The position numbers and the translations under genes were made by a program. This document shows, piece after piece, positions 42,846 to 52,527 of a stretch of DNA of 52,527 nt (positions are counted from its first letter, which is position 1; the number at the start of each line of letters is the position of its first letter). The DNA is from Candidatus Acidulodesulfobacterium acidiphilum (GTDB taxonomy: Bacteria; SZUA-79; Acidulodesulfobacterales; Acidulodesulfobacteraceae). The stretch lies in the NCBI GenBank assembly GCA_008534395.1, contig SHMQ01000016.1, positions 1-52,527 on the forward strand, read 5' to 3'. Under the pieces are notes generated by a model, which saw only the letters and a list, made by a program, of their open reading frames with translations, did no database searches and was not told the origin of the DNA.

Positions 42846-44850
42846 AGTATGGAAAACCACTTTAAAACTGAGAATGATTATCGGTTTTATGGTAATATCG
42901 ATTTTTGCTGTTTTGCTTATATTTAGGGCATTTGACATCCAGATAATCGAGGGGGGCAGATTAAGCAAACTTGCAGATGCGCAATTTCAGACAAGCGTAT
43001 ATTTTACGCCTGAACGCGGCAATATTTATTCGACTGACGGCAGTATACTTGCCGCAAGCGTAAATATTCCCGGAGTTGCGGTAGATCCGTTAATAGTAAA
43101 GCATAAACTTAAAAGCGCCGAAATGCTCTCAAAAGTAATAGGTTTAAAATATGATAAAATAATTAAAATATTGACGCAAAATCTTCAATTTGCATGGATA
43201 AAAAGGAGAGTTTCCGCAAAAACGGCAAAAAAAGTCGAGAAGCTAGGAATAGAAGGAATAATTATAGTAAAACAGCCGGTCAGGTATTATCCTAACGGCA
43301 CATTGCTTGCTCATGTTTTGGGGTTTGTAGGAATAAACGATAACGGTTTATCAGGCATAGAGTATAAATACAATAAATATTTAAAAGGCAATAAAAAATC
43401 GTTAAAGGTTCTTCAGGACGGTTTGGGGCAGTATATATTTATAAGAGGTTTTGGTCTCAAAAAGGCTACCCACGGAGATAATATTTATTTGACTATAAAT
43501 AAACAACTTCAATTTATTACGCAGTACTATTTAGACAAGGAGGCAAAAGCTGCCGATTCTAAAGGAGCTTTTGCGATATTAATGGATCCTAATACAGGCG
43601 CTATTCTTGCTATGGCGGATTATCCTGCGTTTAACCCAAATTATTACTGGAAATATCCTGCGAGATACTGGAGAAACAGGGCAGTGACAGATGATTTCGA
43701 GCCTGGTTCCACGATGAAGCCGTTTATAATATCGGGAGCTTTGCAGGACGGAATAATAAAGCCCGATACTATAATAAACGGACACCATGGAGCCTATTAT
43801 ATAGACGGAATAACAGTTCATGACGTCGAAGACTGGTTCGGCAAACTTACTATAAATCAATTAATAGAATATTCCTGCAATGTATGCGCCTGTCAGGTAG
43901 GAATGAAAATGGGAAAAGAAAGAGTTTGGCATTGGCTTAAAAGATGGGGATTACGATCCGTGCCTCATGCAGGTTTGCTTGGAGAAAATGCCGGAATCGA
44001 CAGAAACGTAAGCAAATGGTCGGAAGTCGGTCCATGCGAAGAGGCTTTCGGGCAAGGAGCTGCTATAAACGGACTTCAGGAAATCACGGCTCTTTCGGCA
44101 ATTGCAAACGGCGGTTTTTTATTGAAGCCTTATATTATTAAAAAAATAGTTAATCCATACGGAAAGGTTATATTCAGGGCAAAACCTCATGAAATAAGAA
44201 GAGTTATAAATTCAAAAACCGACAAAGAAATTAAATATATGATGCGTTTAGTCGTTAAAGGAGGAACGGGTCAGTATGCAAAACTTATAGATTTTAAGGT
44301 TTGCGGTAAAACAGGAACGGGTCAGGTCGACAATCCTAAGACAGGAACGTATTTTAAAAACAAATATACCGCTTCTTTTATGGCTTTCGTTCCCTATAAA
44401 CATCCTGTTCTTGCAATGCTCGTGGTACAGCAGGAGCCTTCTAAGATAAGTTATTACGGCGGAGCGGTCAGCGCTCCCGTAGTCCGCGACGTATTTAAAA
44501 CCGCTTTGAATATATTAAACGTTTATCCCGGCGGCAAAGCATATAAAAAGCAGTTAAAAGCCGGAAACTCTTATAACGGTAATAATAAATTAAAGAAAAT
44601 AACTGAAAATTTAAAAAATAAAAGTTTTAAACATAAAAAAAAGTATAATGCAAGCAATTCCGAAACAATGCCGGATTTAAAAGGCGATACGATTTATGAA
44701 GCATTAAACGCATTAAGTAATTTCGAGAGACTTTCTATAAAAATATACGGAAGCGGATATTTATATTATCAAAGCATTAAACCCGGAACATATATTGCTA
44801 CAGGCAGCGGCGTAAATTCTGCGGTTTTAAAATTTAAGCCAAAAAATTAA
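42838..44850 (+). CDS. ftsI: penicillin-binding protein 3, FtsI, with PASTA domain
   Basis: FtsI is the septal peptidoglycan transpeptidase. The 670-aa protein has one N-terminal membrane helix (about 12-32), a dimerisation domain, and the transpeptidase motifs S291-x-x-K (GSTMKP), SCN at 346-348 and KTG at 491-493. A single PASTA domain seems to occupy about 615-670, after a Lys/Asn-rich linker. The ATG overlaps ftsL by 8 nt. A PASTA tail is more usual in Gram-positive PBPs but also occurs in delta-type proteobacteria. Confidence 0.94.
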   Translation: MIRVWKTTLKLRMIIGFMVISIFAVLLIFRAFDIQIIEGGRLSKLADAQFQTSVYFTPERGNIYSTDGSILAASVNIPGVAVDPLIVKHKLKSAEMLSKVIGLKYDKIIKILTQNLQFAWIKRRVSAKTAKKVEKLGIEGIIIVKQPVRYYPNGTLLAHVLGFVGINDNGLSGIEYKYNKYLKGNKKSLKVLQDGLGQYIFIRGFGLKKATHGDNIYLTINKQLQFITQYYLDKEAKAADSKGAFAILMDPNTGAILAMADYPAFNPNYYWKYPARYWRNRAVTDDFEPGSTMKPFIISGALQDGIIKPDTIINGHHGAYYIDGITVHDVEDWFGKLTINQLIEYSCNVCACQVGMKMGKERVWHWLKRWGLRSVPHAGLLGENAGIDRNVSKWSEVGPCEEAFGQGAAINGLQEITALSAIANGGFLLKPYIIKKIVNPYGKVIFRAKPHEIRRVINSKTDKEIKYMMRLVVKGGTGQYAKLIDFKVCGKTGTGQVDNPKTGTYFKNKYTASFMAFVPYKHPVLAMLVVQQEPSKISYYGGAVSAPVVRDVFKTALNILNVYPGGKAYKKQLKAGNSYNGNNKLKKITENLKNKSFKHKKKYNASNSETMPDLKGDTIYEALNALSNFERLSIKIYGSGYLYYQSIKPGTYIATGSGVNSAVLKFKPKN

Positions 44851-44984
44851 GGCTATACCATTTTGCAAAAAACGGAGAAAAAAAATCAAACAAAATCAGT
44901 TTTAAAACCGAAAAAGAAAAATTTAACGTCGGTTTCGGCGTTAAAATTAAGTAAAAAAGTTAAAAAATAAGTTAAATAAGTTAT

Positions 44985-46616
44985 ATGAAGATAGAAAATA
45001 TTATAAAAAACAACGATTTTATAGAATACATTAGCGGCAGAACGGATACTGATATTTTATGCATATCTAACGATTCTAGAAAAATTAAGAGAGGATGTCT
45101 ATTTGCAGCAAGAAAAGGCGTTAGCGTTAATTCAAACATTTTTGCAAAAGATGCTTTGTCTGAAGGCGCCGTAGCCGTATTGACGGATGATGCAGAAACT
45201 GCCGAAAAACTTAAAAACGAAAAAAATATTACGGTAATTTTTGCAAAAGATGCTCTTAAGGCATATGCGGTAATGTCTAAAAATTTTTTCGGCAATTCCG
45301 GAGATAAGTTAAATCTTATCGGGGTCACGGGAACAAACGGAAAAACCACCACTACGTTTCTTATAAAATCTATTTTAAACGCCGCGGGAAACAAAACCGG
45401 TTTAATCGGCACTATCGATTATGAAATCGGAGAAGACAAAAAAGAATCTAAAAACACTACCCCCGATGTTTACGAACTTAACGAAATGTTTGCCGAAACC
45501 GTACGCTTGGGCGGTTCTGCATGCGTTATGGAAGTTTCTTCCCACAGTTTAGACCAGGGAAGGGTTTACGGAACGCCGTTCGACGCCGCAGTTTTTACTA
45601 ATTTAACGCGGGATCATTTAGATTATCATAAAGATATGGAGTCCTATTATAAAGCAAAAAAGAAACTGTTTTCCGAAGTATTGACGGACAGTTCCAAAGC
45701 TAAAAAATATGCAATTATAAACGGCGACGATCCATACGGCAAAAAACTTATCGATGAGCTTAAACCGCTGTTTGCTTTAAAATCCGCAACCGATATCGAT
45801 ATTATTACATACGGGTTAAATAAGGGGTCGAATGTTTCCTGCGAGAACATAGATTATTCTATGGACGGATTAAAATTCGACGCCGTTATAAAAATGAAAG
45901 GCCGTAACGAAAAAATTCTAAAAAATATACATTCGCCGCTTATAGGTTCTTATAACCTTTATAATATACTTGCTGCCGTTTCCGTTGCACATGCTCTTTC
46001 CGTTCCCGACAAATTTATAATTTCAGGCATAGAATCGCTTTTGAACGTTTCTGGAAGACTCGAAAAGATAGATACCGGCGTTCCGTCTTCTCCTTTGGTA
46101 TGTATAGACTATGCGCATACCGACGACGCATTAAAAAGAGTTCTTGGCACTTTAAAAGATATTTCCAAGGGAAAGCTGATAAGCGTTTTTGGATGCGGCG
46201 GCGACAGAGATAAAGGTAAAAGGCCGCTTATGGGCAGACATTCCACCGATATTGCCGATATAAGCATAATAACGTCGGACAATCCCAGAAGCGAGGATCC
46301 GCAGGCTATTATAGAAGAAATAAAATCCGGCGTTACAAACGCATCGTACGTCGATAAGAAAGACCCCGACGCTTTAATTAATTTTAAAAAGTCTGCCGAG
46401 CATGAAAGACATGCTTATACTATAGAAGAAGACAGGTCGGAAGCCATAAAATTAGCTCTTTATATAGCGGGAGCGGACGATACGGTCGTTATAGCCGGCA
46501 AAGGTCATGAAGATTATATGATAGTAAAAGACGCCAAGTTTCATTTCAGCGATAAGGAAGAGGTATTAAAATATTATAAAAATAAAAAAAGTAAAAAAAA
46601 TGAAAATACAATATAA
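44985..46616 (+). CDS. murE: UDP-MurNAc-tripeptide synthetase, mDAP-adding
   Basis: MurE adds the third residue of the peptidoglycan stem. The 543-aa protein has the ATP loop GTNGKTT (116-122), EVSSHSLDQGR, and DNPRSEDP (about 432-439). The Arg in DNPR marks meso-diaminopimelate as substrate, so the cell wall should be the mDAP type. The preceding 134-nt gap after ftsI has no clear gene (see rejected items). murF overlaps its end by 17 nt. Confidence 0.95.
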   Translation: MKIENIIKNNDFIEYISGRTDTDILCISNDSRKIKRGCLFAARKGVSVNSNIFAKDALSEGAVAVLTDDAETAEKLKNEKNITVIFAKDALKAYAVMSKNFFGNSGDKLNLIGVTGTNGKTTTTFLIKSILNAAGNKTGLIGTIDYEIGEDKKESKNTTPDVYELNEMFAETVRLGGSACVMEVSSHSLDQGRVYGTPFDAAVFTNLTRDHLDYHKDMESYYKAKKKLFSEVLTDSSKAKKYAIINGDDPYGKKLIDELKPLFALKSATDIDIITYGLNKGSNVSCENIDYSMDGLKFDAVIKMKGRNEKILKNIHSPLIGSYNLYNILAAVSVAHALSVPDKFIISGIESLLNVSGRLEKIDTGVPSSPLVCIDYAHTDDALKRVLGTLKDISKGKLISVFGCGGDRDKGKRPLMGRHSTDIADISIITSDNPRSEDPQAIIEEIKSGVTNASYVDKKDPDALINFKKSAEHERHAYTIEEDRSEAIKLALYIAGADDTVVIAGKGHEDYMIVKDAKFHFSDKEEVLKYYKNKKSKKNENTI

Positions 46617-48120
46617 CTTAACTTTAGACGATATTTTAAGCGCAACGGACGGCAAATTAATCATTGCAGGCGACGGTACCGGACCGCTGGTTTTTAACGA
46701 AATTTTTACCGATTCAAGGGATGATTTCGGCAGAAACGCAATATTTATAGCGTTAAAAGGCAAAAATTTCAAAGGAGAAGACTTCGTCGAAGCCGTTTTT
46801 AAAAAAGGCGGCTATTGCGCTTTGGTTTCATGGGATTTTTTAGAAAACAACGATATATCTAAATACGGCGATAAAATTATTATAGCAACTTCAGACCCGG
46901 TTTCTTCTTTGGGAGATATTGCCAAATTATATCTTAGTAAATTTAATTTAAAGAAAAAAATCGCTTTAACCGGCTCCTGCGGAAAAACGACCACTAAAGA
47001 GATTGTTTATGCAATTTTTTCTACAGTTTTCGGCGCAGAAAAAATTCTTAAAAATGATTATAATTATAATAACTTAATAGGAGTTCCAAAGGCTATCCTA
47101 AGGCTTAACGACAAAGTCGATTATCTTATTCTTGAAATAGGAACCAACAAAAAAGGAGAGATAAAAAGGCTTTCCGAAATTATATCGCCGGATATCGGCG
47201 CTATTACGAATATAGGGAAGTCCCACCTCGAAGAGTTTAAAAATACGGAAGGCGTGTTCATGGAAAAATCTGAACTTGCCCTGAGCCTTAAAAACGCAGG
47301 TTTCCTAGTTCTTAACGCAGACGATGCAATACCGCCCGCAAAATACAAGGATAAAATAAAAGAAGGAGTCGATATCGTTTCTTTCGGGTTTGGAAAACTA
47401 AATGCCCAAAATGTCCAAAATGCCCAAAGTTCTCAAAGCGACGGCATTCCCGATGTTTTATGCGAAAGCGCGGTTTCAAACGAAAAGACTGGTAAAACAA
47501 CCTTAAACGTTTTATTTAAAGGGAAAAAATACGTTATAGAAGTTAATTTTAGCGGAAAACATTTAATTTACGATTTTTTATGTGCTTTTTCCATTGCTTC
47601 GGCATGCGGCATAGCTCCAGAAACATATATTAATTCGGATGCTTTTAAAAATTTTATTATTCCTCACGGAAGAATGGAGATAATTCGTATAACCGACGAT
47701 ACTGGCGAATGGACTTTGATTAACGACGCATATAATTCAAACCCCGATTCTCTTAAAGCCGCACTGGATTTTATAAGAACGGATTATTCCCAAAACAAAA
47801 AAATATTAGTTCTTGGAGATATGCTTGAACTTGGCGATTCCGCTCCTGAAGAGCACGTTAAAGCTGGCCGCGAAATTAGCGGTTTAGCCGATTTTATTTT
47901 TTATAAAGGAGATTATTCCGATTTTATTACGAAAGGACTGGAAGAAAAAAAATTTTCCGGAAATTTTTTTTTAATAAAAGACGACGAAACTTTTAAAAAC
48001 GATTTTAAAAAATTAGACAAAAATAACGCCGTAGTACTCCTTAAAGGTTCGAGAGGCATGAAGCTTGAAGAGTATTTTAAAGAAGAAACGAATAAAAAGG
48101 TCGAATCATCTGTATGCTGA
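46600..48120 (+). CDS. murF: UDP-MurNAc-tripeptide-D-Ala-D-Ala ligase
   Basis: MurF adds D-Ala-D-Ala. The 506-aa protein has the ATP loop GSCGKTT (125-131; Ser-Cys in place of the more usual Thr-Asn/Ser-X), EIGTNKKGEI, and AYNSNPDS. It is slightly long. Residues 268-279 form the N-A-Q N-V-Q N-A-Q S-S-Q run from a 9-bp repeat between the central and C-terminal regions. It overlaps murE upstream and mraY downstream. Confidence 0.95.
   Translation: MKIQYNLTLDDILSATDGKLIIAGDGTGPLVFNEIFTDSRDDFGRNAIFIALKGKNFKGEDFVEAVFKKGGYCALVSWDFLENNDISKYGDKIIIATSDPVSSLGDIAKLYLSKFNLKKKIALTGSCGKTTTKEIVYAIFSTVFGAEKILKNDYNYNNLIGVPKAILRLNDKVDYLILEIGTNKKGEIKRLSEIISPDIGAITNIGKSHLEEFKNTEGVFMEKSELALSLKNAGFLVLNADDAIPPAKYKDKIKEGVDIVSFGFGKLNAQNVQNAQSSQSDGIPDVLCESAVSNEKTGKTTLNVLFKGKKYVIEVNFSGKHLIYDFLCAFSIASACGIAPETYINSDAFKNFIIPHGRMEIIRITDDTGEWTLINDAYNSNPDSLKAALDFIRTDYSQNKKILVLGDMLELGDSAPEEHVKAGREISGLADFIFYKGDYSDFITKGLEEKKFSGNFFLIKDDETFKNDFKKLDKNNAVVLLKGSRGMKLEEYFKEETNKKVESSVC
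47401..47436 (+). repeat. four 9-bp tandem repeats inside murF
   Basis: AATGCCCAA, AATGTCCAA, AATGCCCAA and AGTTCTCAA, in frame, encode Asn-x-Gln units in a surface-loop-like position. Confidence 0.8.
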
Positions 48121-49169
48121 GTTTAAATGCGGATTTTTTTAAATATATTACTTTTAGGTCTTCATACGCCATTATACTGTCGCTGATATTATCGATAGCT
48201 TTCGGTAAAATATTTATTAATGCATTGAAAAAAATGAAGATAGGGCAGGTAGTCCGCGAAGACGGACCAAAATCGCATATAAACGAAAAGAAAGACGTTC
48301 CGACAATGGGCGGACTTTTAATTTTATTCAGCGTCCTAGTTCCGGTTTTACTGCTTACAAAACTTAACAACTTTTATCTTTACATGGGCGTTTTAACGCT
48401 TTTATCGTTTGCTATGATAGGGTTTGCGGACGATTTTTTAAAAATCAGGGGGCATTCTTCAAAGGGACTTAGAGGCAAATATAAATTTTCTATTCAAACT
48501 TTAATAGCCGTATGCATTTCTACCGCCCTTTATTTTCACGACGAATCTCTTGGAACTGTAATAATTCCGTTTGTTAAGGACTATTATTTAAATTTCGGCG
48601 TTTATTTTATAATTTTTTCGGCATTTATAATAGTCGGTTCTTCCAACGCAGTTAATTTAACCGACGGTCTCGACGGTTTGGCCATAGGGGTTTTTGCCAT
48701 AGCCATAGCCGGATATCTTATATTTTCGTATGCGGCGTCGAATTACAAATTTGCGGACTATCTGCATATACCTTATATAAAAAACATAGGAGGAGTCGTA
48801 ATATTATGCGCTTCTTTATTCGGCGCTTCTATAGGTTTTTTATGGTTCAATTCTTATCCAGCTTCGGTTTTTATGGGAGATGCAGGCTCAATACCTTTGG
48901 GCGCTATATTAGGTTACGTCGCAATAGTTTCTCGGCAGGAAATTTTATTGATTATAATAGGATTTGTGTTCGTCATTGAGGCTTTAAGCGTCATTTTTCA
49001 GGTCGGCTCTTATAAGCTTAGAAAAAAAAGGATATTCAAAATGGCGCCTATACATCATCATTTTGAAATAGAAGGCGTTCCCGAATCGAAAATAGTAATA
49101 AGGCTGTGGATAGTTTCCCTGATATTGACTATATTTGCACTGTCAACTCTTAAATTGAGGATTTTTTAA
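48114..49169 (+). CDS. mraY: phospho-MurNAc-pentapeptide transferase
   Basis: MraY transfers phospho-MurNAc-pentapeptide to undecaprenyl phosphate at the inner membrane, forming lipid I. The 351-aa protein has about ten hydrophobic helices, FADDFLK, NLTDGLDGLA and the HHHFE motif (APIHHHFE). It overlaps the end of murF by 7 nt and the A of the murD ATG at its last base. Confidence 0.96.
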   Translation: MLSLNADFFKYITFRSSYAIILSLILSIAFGKIFINALKKMKIGQVVREDGPKSHINEKKDVPTMGGLLILFSVLVPVLLLTKLNNFYLYMGVLTLLSFAMIGFADDFLKIRGHSSKGLRGKYKFSIQTLIAVCISTALYFHDESLGTVIIPFVKDYYLNFGVYFIIFSAFIIVGSSNAVNLTDGLDGLAIGVFAIAIAGYLIFSYAASNYKFADYLHIPYIKNIGGVVILCASLFGASIGFLWFNSYPASVFMGDAGSIPLGAILGYVAIVSRQEILLIIIGFVFVIEALSVIFQVGSYKLRKKRIFKMAPIHHHFEIEGVPESKIVIRLWIVSLILTIFALSTLKLRIF

Positions 49170-50605
49170 TGTCTGATTTAATTTTAGGTTTCGGTAAAAC
49201 AGGCGCTGCCGTTTACGAATATATTAAGAGCAGAAAAAAGTACGCAGAAAAAGAAAGGCTATTTATATACGACGATACCTCCGAAAATGCGGGCGGCATA
49301 GACGTTCAAGACGGAAACGTTATATTTTTTAATAAGCAAAACGAAGAAATACTTTTAGGCAGATATTTTAAAGATATAGAAAAATGCATCGTAAGTCCCG
49401 GAATACCCAGAGACCATCAAATTATTTTAAAATTAAAAAGAGCAAATATTCCAGTCTTAAGCGAAATTGAATTTGCGTATAATAATATTAATAATATTCA
49501 AAAAGATAAAAATGCAAAAATTATAGCTATTACCGGAACAAACGGCAAGACTACATCGGTTACCCTGTGTAAAAGCGCGATAGAAGCGGCTGGTTTAAGC
49601 GGAAAAACTTTCGTAGGAGGCAATCTGGGAGTACCTTTTATATCCGGCATAGACGATTACGAAGATTTTATTTTAGAGATATCCAGTTTTCAGCTTGAAT
49701 GGATTTACGATTTTAAACCCGATATCGCCGTGCTTCTTAACGTAGAAGACGATCATATGGACAGATATCTTAATTTTGACGAATACAGGCTTACTAAATA
49801 TAAAATGTTTAAAAATCTTAGATATAACGATGTCGCCGTATTAAATGGGGAAGATTATAATTCGTCTATTTTAAAAGGCGTTGTCGGCTCAAATACCGTT
49901 TTATACGGATTTGAAGAAGATAAATGCGACGTTTTTTATAAAGACGGCTTTATTAATCTGCGGCTTAAAGATTTATTGGGGTTTAACGCCGAAATTTCCT
50001 TAAAAGACGTTGCGGATAAAAGAAAATTCGTCATAGAAGACATGATGGCCGCCGCCTGTTCTCTGGCTCTGTATGGAATTTCTCCAGACGTTATAAAAAA
50101 AGCTTTCGACGGCTACCGCCTCTTAAAACACAGGGTTGAATGCATCGGCAGTATAGATAACGTATATTTTTACGACGATTCAAAAGCTACTAATCCGGCG
50201 GCTGTAATAAGCGCGCTTAATTCGTTCGGCGCTTTAAGCGAAGACGGCGTTAAAACGGATATAGTCCTTATACTCGGCGGGAAAGACAAGGGATTTAATT
50301 ACGAGAGCATCGTAGAACCCGTAAAAAGAAGCGTAAAAGCGTGCGTTTTAATGGGAGAAACTAAAGAAGTCCTGGAAAAAACGCTGAAAGGACGCGTAGA
50401 ATATATGCTTGCCGGCGATATGGAAGACGCAGTCGTTAAATCTTTTAATTATTTAAAAGATACGGTTAAAAACGGCGCTTCTGGAACGGTTTTACTGTCC
50501 CCGGCATCTTCTAGTTTCGATATGTTTAAAGATTACGGCGAGAGAGGGGACGTATTTAAAAAATGTTTCGAGAAATTAAAAAATAATTTTTATGAAAAAT
50601 TATGA
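49169..50605 (+). CDS. murD: UDP-MurNAc-L-Ala D-Glu ligase
   Basis: MurD adds D-glutamate to UDP-MurNAc-Ala. The 478-aa protein has an N-terminal Rossmann-type domain, the ATP loop GTNGKTT (about 123-129), a conserved LEISSFQLE, and DDSKATNP. The start overlaps the last base of the mraY stop codon, and it overlaps ftsW by 4 nt. Confidence 0.95.
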   Translation: MSDLILGFGKTGAAVYEYIKSRKKYAEKERLFIYDDTSENAGGIDVQDGNVIFFNKQNEEILLGRYFKDIEKCIVSPGIPRDHQIILKLKRANIPVLSEIEFAYNNINNIQKDKNAKIIAITGTNGKTTSVTLCKSAIEAAGLSGKTFVGGNLGVPFISGIDDYEDFILEISSFQLEWIYDFKPDIAVLLNVEDDHMDRYLNFDEYRLTKYKMFKNLRYNDVAVLNGEDYNSSILKGVVGSNTVLYGFEEDKCDVFYKDGFINLRLKDLLGFNAEISLKDVADKRKFVIEDMMAAACSLALYGISPDVIKKAFDGYRLLKHRVECIGSIDNVYFYDDSKATNPAAVISALNSFGALSEDGVKTDIVLILGGKDKGFNYESIVEPVKRSVKACVLMGETKEVLEKTLKGRVEYMLAGDMEDAVVKSFNYLKDTVKNGASGTVLLSPASSSFDMFKDYGERGDVFKKCFEKLKNNFYEKL

Positions 50606-51735
50606 TTAACTACGGAAAAGTTTTTATTAGAAAATACGATACGGCGTTGTTTCTTACGGTCATACTGTTAATATCGCTCGGCTTAGTTATGGTTTATTCT
50701 ACAAGCGCGATGATTTCTATAGTTCAGTACGGCGTAAGTTATCACTTTATTTTAAGGCAGGGAATATATGTTGCGTTGTCCGGATTAGCCGTATGGTTTT
50801 TAATGCGCAACGACTACCATATGCTTAAATCTTTTTATAAAATTATTTTATTTATAATAATAGTTTTAATGTTTTTAGTATTCGTTCCCCATATCGGAAT
50901 AGATGCCGGAGGTTCAAGGAGATGGATAAATTTAAGGTTTTTTAGCATACAGCCCTCAGAATTTTTAAAAATTTTTTTTATAGTGTATTTAGCTAATTTT
51001 TTGGAAAAGAGAAAAGACGATCTTGATAAAAATCCGTATTCGTTTATTTTTATAGGTCCTTTTATATTTTTGGGATTTTTAGACTTGCTGCTCTTAAAAG
51101 AACCCGATTTTGGAACAAGTTCGATGATGTTTTTTATAACTTTTATAATGCTTTATGCAGGCGGCGTATCGCTGTTTTACCTGTTAGCGGTTGCCGCACT
51201 CGGCGGAATCGCCGCATATTTTTTAATATTTACCGTGGCATACAGAAGGGACAGGATACTTGCTTTTCTTCATCCTTGGCACGATAAGACGGGTATAGGT
51301 TTTCAAATAATACAATCTTTGTTTGCTTTTGCGCGGGGCGGTTTATACGGGGTAGGACTCGGAAACGGAAAAGAAAAACTTTTCTTTCTTCCGACACCTT
51401 ATTCGGATTTTATATTTTCTACGGTAGGCGAAGAACTTGGGTTTATAGGCGTATTAGTGTTTATACTGCTTTATCTTATTCTTGCATACAGGGGATTAAA
51501 AGTGGCGATAAACGCGCCCGACCTTTTTGGAACTTATCTTGCATACGGCATTACGTGCTTGATTGCTCTAAGCGCATTTATAAATATCGGCGTAGTTCTG
51601 GGCGCTCTGCCTACGAAAGGGCTTGCTCTTCCGTTTATCAGCTACGGCGGCAGTTCTATGTTTGCTACGTGCATAGGCATAGGGATTTTACTTAATATAT
51701 CTTCTCAGAGCATTAAAGGGAAAAATATTCGATGA
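50602..51735 (+). CDS. ftsW: FtsW lipid II polymerase
   Basis: FtsW polymerises septal glycan strands with FtsI. The 377-aa protein is a SEDS-family membrane protein with about ten helices. It has GYRRDRI-like AYRRDRILAFLHPW, GFQIIQSLFAFARGG and the ISYGGSS motif. Position between murD and murG supports FtsW over RodA. Confidence 0.94.
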   Translation: MINYGKVFIRKYDTALFLTVILLISLGLVMVYSTSAMISIVQYGVSYHFILRQGIYVALSGLAVWFLMRNDYHMLKSFYKIILFIIIVLMFLVFVPHIGIDAGGSRRWINLRFFSIQPSEFLKIFFIVYLANFLEKRKDDLDKNPYSFIFIGPFIFLGFLDLLLLKEPDFGTSSMMFFITFIMLYAGGVSLFYLLAVAALGGIAAYFLIFTVAYRRDRILAFLHPWHDKTGIGFQIIQSLFAFARGGLYGVGLGNGKEKLFFLPTPYSDFIFSTVGEELGFIGVLVFILLYLILAYRGLKVAINAPDLFGTYLAYGITCLIALSAFINIGVVLGALPTKGLALPFISYGGSSMFATCIGIGILLNISSQSIKGKNIR

Positions 51736-52527
51736 ACATAGTAATTGCCGGCGGAGGAACCGGAGGACATATGTTTCCGGGCGTTGCGGTCTATGAAAAG
51801 TTAAAAGCGTTAGACGAAAAAGCGGATATTTATTTTATAGGAACGGAGAGAGGAATAGAAAATAAGGTTAAAGACGTTTACGGCTTCAGGCTGTTGACGA
51901 TAAACGTTACGGGGTTTTCGGGAAAAAATTTTATGAATAAATTAAAATCTTTAAAAAATGCTGTTTATGCGGCGAAAACCGTGAATGCAATTTATAAAAA
52001 TATAAAACCCGATTACGTTTTAGGGCTTGGGGGCTATATATCTTTAGTTCCTCTTGTCGTCGCAAGGTTAAGAAAAATAAAGTGCGGAGTTATGGAGCAG
52101 AACGTCGAACCAGGACTTGCAAATAAAATTCTTGCCCTTCTCGGAATAACGGTATTTGCTTCATTTGAAGAAACCAAACGGCGAATCAGTTTCGGCACGG
52201 TTATTACGGCTGGCAATCCGGTAAGGGAAAAAATATTTAGATATGCTCTTTCGGAATCAAAAAAAGAAAAAGACTTTACCGCGGATAAAAAATTAAAAAT
52301 ATTCGTTTTCGGCGGCTCTCAGGGCGCTTCGTCCGTAAATAAGGCCGTTTTAAAGATGTTATCGGGAATGGACGATAATTTATTGCGCAATATAATCATA
52401 TATCATCAAACCGGTTTGCGCGACGCCGAAACGGCAGAGAATTTTTATAAAAATAATTTAAAAACCGGCGGATATGAAGTTTTTCCCTTTACGGACAACA
52501 TAGAAGATTATTACGGGTTAAGCGATA
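51732..52527 (+). CDS. murG: MurG glycosyltransferase, 3' end cut by window
   Basis: MurG adds GlcNAc to lipid I to make lipid II at the inner membrane face. The ATG at 51732 overlaps the ftsW stop by 4 nt (ATGA). The 265 codons present have the N-terminal GGGTGGHMFPG motif (7-17), LGLGGYIS, EQNVEPGLANK and the second-domain FGGSQGASSVN. The frame is open to the window edge, so roughly a quarter of the protein is missing. Confidence 0.94.
   Translation, partial: MNIVIAGGGTGGHMFPGVAVYEKLKALDEKADIYFIGTERGIENKVKDVYGFRLLTINVTGFSGKNFMNKLKSLKNAVYAAKTVNAIYKNIKPDYVLGLGGYISLVPLVVARLRKIKCGVMEQNVEPGLANKILALLGITVFASFEETKRRISFGTVITAGNPVREKIFRYALSESKKEKDFTADKKLKIFVFGGSQGASSVNKAVLKMLSGMDDNLLRNIIIYHQTGLRDAETAENFYKNNLKTGGYEVFPFTDNIEDYYGLSD

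Noticed and set aside
44863-44970. 35-codon Lys-rich frame from TTG between ftsI and murE
   Set aside because: No ribosome site, rare start codon and low-complexity A-rich sequence; an open frame of this size is expected by chance.

Overview
The window is AT-rich bacterial DNA. Almost every gene is on the + strand; tadA at 21.8-22.3 kb is the only clear exception. Gene content points to an anaerobic or microaerophilic sulfate-reducing bacterium of the former Deltaproteobacteria. The mixture of a reductive marker (dsrD) with dsrL and dsrEFH recalls the Sva0485 / Candidatus Acidulodesulfobacterales lineage. That placement is inference from gene content; no phylogeny was run.

Region 1 (0-2 kb): the 3' end of a tRNA-Ser, a second copy of that end interrupted by 60 nt, a small unknown gene, and a CbiA/CobB-type amidase that is probably the siroheme amidase DsrN. 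Region 2 (2.0-21.7 kb): an uninterrupted dissimilatory sulfate-reduction supercluster in the order dsrA-dsrB-dsrD-dsrL-dsrC-dsrM-dsrK-dsrE-dsrF-dsrH-sat-aprB-aprA-qmoA-qmoB-qmoC-hppA. Sat activates sulfate, the H+-pumping pyrophosphatase removes PPi, QmoABC feeds electrons to AprBA, and DsrAB with DsrD, DsrL, DsrC and DsrMK handles sulfite. DsrC lacks the upstream redox cysteine (CysB) of its C-terminal arm. DsrH lacks the cysteine seen in sulfur-oxidiser DsrH. Both features resemble the TusE/TusB thiouridylation relay. DsrJOP are absent from the cluster.

Region 3 (21.8-28.8 kb): tadA (minus strand), lipA, an AlaC-like aminotransferase, then hom, thrC and an archaeal-type phosphoglycerate-mutase-family protein that may be the missing homoserine kinase. 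Region 4 (29-39.5 kb): a CO2-fixation block. It holds beta-carbonic anhydrase, an isocitrate dehydrogenase with NAD-type residues, an OsmC protein, a biotin carboxylase plus biotin-bearing carboxyltransferase resembling 2-oxoglutarate carboxylase CfiB/CfiA, citryl-CoA synthetase CcsA/CcsB, citryl-CoA lyase and GlpX. Together these fit the reductive TCA cycle variant described in Hydrogenobacter. Region 5 (40.8-52.5 kb): a canonical dcw cluster (mraZ, rsmH, ftsL, ftsI, murE, murF, mraY, murD, ftsW, murG) running off the right edge, headed by a sigma70-type promoter and a three-repeat MraZ operator.

Intergenic spaces carry two families of short palindromic repeats. One is a 23-29 bp AATT-N-AATT palindrome. 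The other is an 87-90 bp element with inverted termini, present three times. Several hairpins or terminators and five reasonable sigma70-type promoters are visible, including an almost identical promoter placed before both carbonic anhydrase and isocitrate dehydrogenase.
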